Source: an uncultured Bacteroidales bacterium (lineage in GTDB: Bacteria; Bacteroidota; Bacteroidia; Bacteroidales; Muribaculaceae). Taken from it: a stretch of DNA of 64,000 bases. The notes under the pieces were generated by a model that was not told where the DNA came from, did no database searches, and worked only from the letters and a program-made list of their open reading frames with translations. The stretch lies in contig CACYVC010000008.1 of NCBI GenBank assembly GCA_902777835.1, positions 1 through 64,000 of the forward strand, in the 5' to 3' direction. Made by a program: the position numbers and the translations under genes. Shown here one piece after another: positions 62,539 to 64,000 of the stretch; the stretch's first letter is position 1, and each line of letters starts with the position of its first letter.

Positions 62539-63858
62539 ATGAGTTTTCCTTTAAAACAACAAGTTCTAAACGATATCATGGCCGAGCGCGACCTTACCGA
62601 CGTGTCGAGGACCACTATTCGCCAGTGTGCAGCTATCGCAGCCGAAATGGAAAAAGCGGCAGGCGAGAAGTTCTTGCGACTGGAGGTGGGAGTCCCTGGT
62701 CTGGCTCCAGGTCAAGTAGGCGTTGAGGCCCAGAAAGCTGCTCTCGACCATGGCATAGCAAGCATTTACCCCGCCATCAGCGGTCTGCCCGAGCTCAAAG
62801 AGAATGCCTCAAAATTCATCAAAGCTTTCATTGACGTGGATATTGCCCCCGAGTGCATAGTGCCCACTGTGGGCTCGATGCAGGCTGGCATGAATCTTAT
62901 GCTCGAGTGCTCACAGCTTGACCCTGAGAAAGACACTATCCTCTATGTGAATCCAGGTTTTGCGCCTCATGTGATGCAAGCTTCGGTGCAAGGCATCAAG
63001 CATGAGCAGTTCGACATATATGAGTACCGTGGCGCTAAGCTTCGCGACAAACTCGAGGAATATTGCTCTAAGGGCAACATCGTGGCAATCGTCTATTCTA
63101 ACCCCAATAACCCATCATGGGTGTGCTTGACCGACGAGGAGTTGCAGATTATTGGCGAGATGGCCAACAAATATGACATGATAGTGCTCGAGGACCATGC
63201 CTACCTCTGCATGGACTTCCGTACTGACAAGTCAGTGCCTTTTGAGCCACCTTTCCAGCCTACAGTAGCACGCTACACCGATAACTACGTCTTCATGCTT
63301 TCGGGCTCTAAGGTGTTCAGTTATGCTGGCGAGCGCATTGCTGTGGTTGGATTCAGCAACAAGCTCTTCCATCGTGAATATCCCGCCTTGCGTAAGCGCT
63401 ATGGTATTGGCCGCATGGGCGACAACTTCATCTTCACATATTTGTATGTGGCTTCGTCGGGAACTTCTCACTCGGCACAATATGCATTGTCGGCAATGAT
63501 GAAGGCTGCCGTTGAGGGCAAATATAAATTCGTCGATGAGGTGCGTGAATATGGCCGTCGTGCCAAGATTACCAAGCAGATTTTCTTGAAACATGGTTTC
63601 AATATCATCTATGATAAAGATGGTGACCAAGACCTAGCCGACGGATTCTATTACACCATTGGCTATGAGGGCATGAGCGACTCGCAGCTGCTCAACGACT
63701 TGATGCTGTGCGGTATCTCGGCTATCACGCTCAACACCACTGGTAGCAAGCAGCCAGGCATCCGTGCTTGTGTGTCGCAGCTCAACAGCGACTGGCACAT
63801 CAAGGCTCTTGATGAGCGACTGGGTATCTTTGTAGAACTACAAAAAAATAAGAAATAA
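62539..63858 (+). CDS. PLP-dependent aminotransferase (class I/II)
   Basis: A 439-residue fold-type I aminotransferase. IVYSNPNNPSWVCLTDEEL and VLEDHAYLCMDFR precede the PLP lysine in LSGSKVFSYAGERIAV. It would supply 2-oxoacids to IorAB, so aromatic amino acids are the likely substrates; this rests on position. The next gene starts within its stop codon (TAATG). Confidence 0.88.
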   Translation: MSFPLKQQVLNDIMAERDLTDVSRTTIRQCAAIAAEMEKAAGEKFLRLEVGVPGLAPGQVGVEAQKAALDHGIASIYPAISGLPELKENASKFIKAFIDVDIAPECIVPTVGSMQAGMNLMLECSQLDPEKDTILYVNPGFAPHVMQASVQGIKHEQFDIYEYRGAKLRDKLEEYCSKGNIVAIVYSNPNNPSWVCLTDEELQIIGEMANKYDMIVLEDHAYLCMDFRTDKSVPFEPPFQPTVARYTDNYVFMLSGSKVFSYAGERIAVVGFSNKLFHREYPALRKRYGIGRMGDNFIFTYLYVASSGTSHSAQYALSAMMKAAVEGKYKFVDEVREYGRRAKITKQIFLKHGFNIIYDKDGDQDLADGFYYTIGYEGMSDSQLLNDLMLCGISAITLNTTGSKQPGIRACVSQLNSDWHIKALDERLGIFVELQKNKK

Positions 63859-64000
63859 TGAATTACATGAGTGCCGACGAGACGGTTCGCCTTGTCAAGA
63901 GTGGAGACCATATCTACTGCATGGGCAGTACGGCGATTCCCGTGGTGCTGCAGAGCGCTCTGGCGCGACGTGCCAGCGAGCTGCGCGATGTGGTAGTGTA
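63858..64000 (+). CDS. Acetyl-CoA hydrolase/transferase family protein, 5' part
   Basis: Only the first 47 residues are in the window. MNYMSADETVRLVKSGDHIY, then GSTAIPVVLQSALARR, match the N-terminus of the acyl-CoA transferase family that includes 4-hydroxybutyrate and succinate CoA-transferases. It overlaps the aminotransferase stop, so it belongs to the iorAB group and may use the acyl-CoA made by IorAB. Confidence 0.75.
   Translation, partial: MNYMSADETVRLVKSGDHIYCMGSTAIPVVLQSALARRASELRDVVV

Overview
The window is chromosomal DNA from a member of the Bacteroidales. Three things point there. Promoters fit the Bacteroidetes type (TTG or TTTG, about 19 bases, then TAnnTTTG), and Shine-Dalgarno sequences are mostly weak. 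Several proteins belong to families largely confined to the group (DUF4827, DUF4836, DUF4924, THUMP-like methyltransferase, AmgK-RapZ fusion). Surface proteins carry BspA-type leucine-rich repeats, dockerin-like EF-hands and a Fibrobacter-type paralogous domain. I cannot fix the family; gut Muribaculaceae- or Prevotella-like lineages fit. Most of the window is housekeeping; no phage, CRISPR array, complete transposon or obvious defence island was seen.

Layout. 1-2.5 kb: ptb-buk (acyl-CoA to acyl-phosphate to acid plus ATP), embedded in short tandem repeats. 2.9-4.7 kb: a frameshifted multi-domain surface protein, followed by a hairpin-rich, MITE-like stretch. 5.2-11.2 kb: a leftward operon of two SGNH hydrolases, an MBOAT acyltransferase and a beta-helix lipoprotein, probably acetylating a surface polymer. 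11.6-14.5 kb: rplM-rpsI-rpsB-tsf, in which rplM and tsf are abnormal at conserved positions. 14.6-22.5 kb: nusB-yajC-ybbR-coaE, an AI-2E family permease, a thioesterase, a methyltransferase and aspS. 22.7 kb: tRNA-Pro(TGG). 22.9-27.2 kb: TfoX-like, DUF169, glmM, DUF4827 lipoprotein and a DHH phosphoesterase. 27.3-32.4 kb: dsbD-mazG-topB plus a small Cys-rich membrane protein, all overlapping. 32.5-34.4 kb: aguA-aguB (agmatine to putrescine). 34.5-38.7 kb: a small acidic protein, a DUF4836 lipoprotein, and a MurU-like nucleotidyltransferase coupled to an AmgK-RapZ fusion. 38.8-42.6 kb: prfC, rfbD, DUF4924 and a Crp/Fnr regulator. 42.9-51.8 kb: gltX, an outer-membrane protein, and a lipopolysaccharide-related group (waaA, an LTA-synthase-type phosphotransferase, kdsA, mannose-6-phosphate isomerase, a Rpe/AlsE-type epimerase, kdsC). 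52-55.7 kb: rplS, three small envelope or unknown proteins, gpmI. 55.9-60 kb: lon and an M48-type metallopeptidase. 60.2-64 kb: iorAB, an aminotransferase and the start of an acyl-CoA transferase.

The two ends fit one theme. IorAB with its aminotransferase would turn amino acids (probably aromatic) into acyl-CoAs; a CoA-transferase, or Ptb-Buk at the other end, could recover the bond energy.

The strongest oddities are: an L13 protein lacking about 28 normally conserved residues; an EF-Ts whose TDFVA motif reads TEPVA; at least nine intergenic arrays of 7-base repeats that overlap start or stop codons; a pair of 8-base repeat elements flanking ptb; and a nested inverted-repeat element sharing a 25-base sequence with a second intergenic region 53 kb away.
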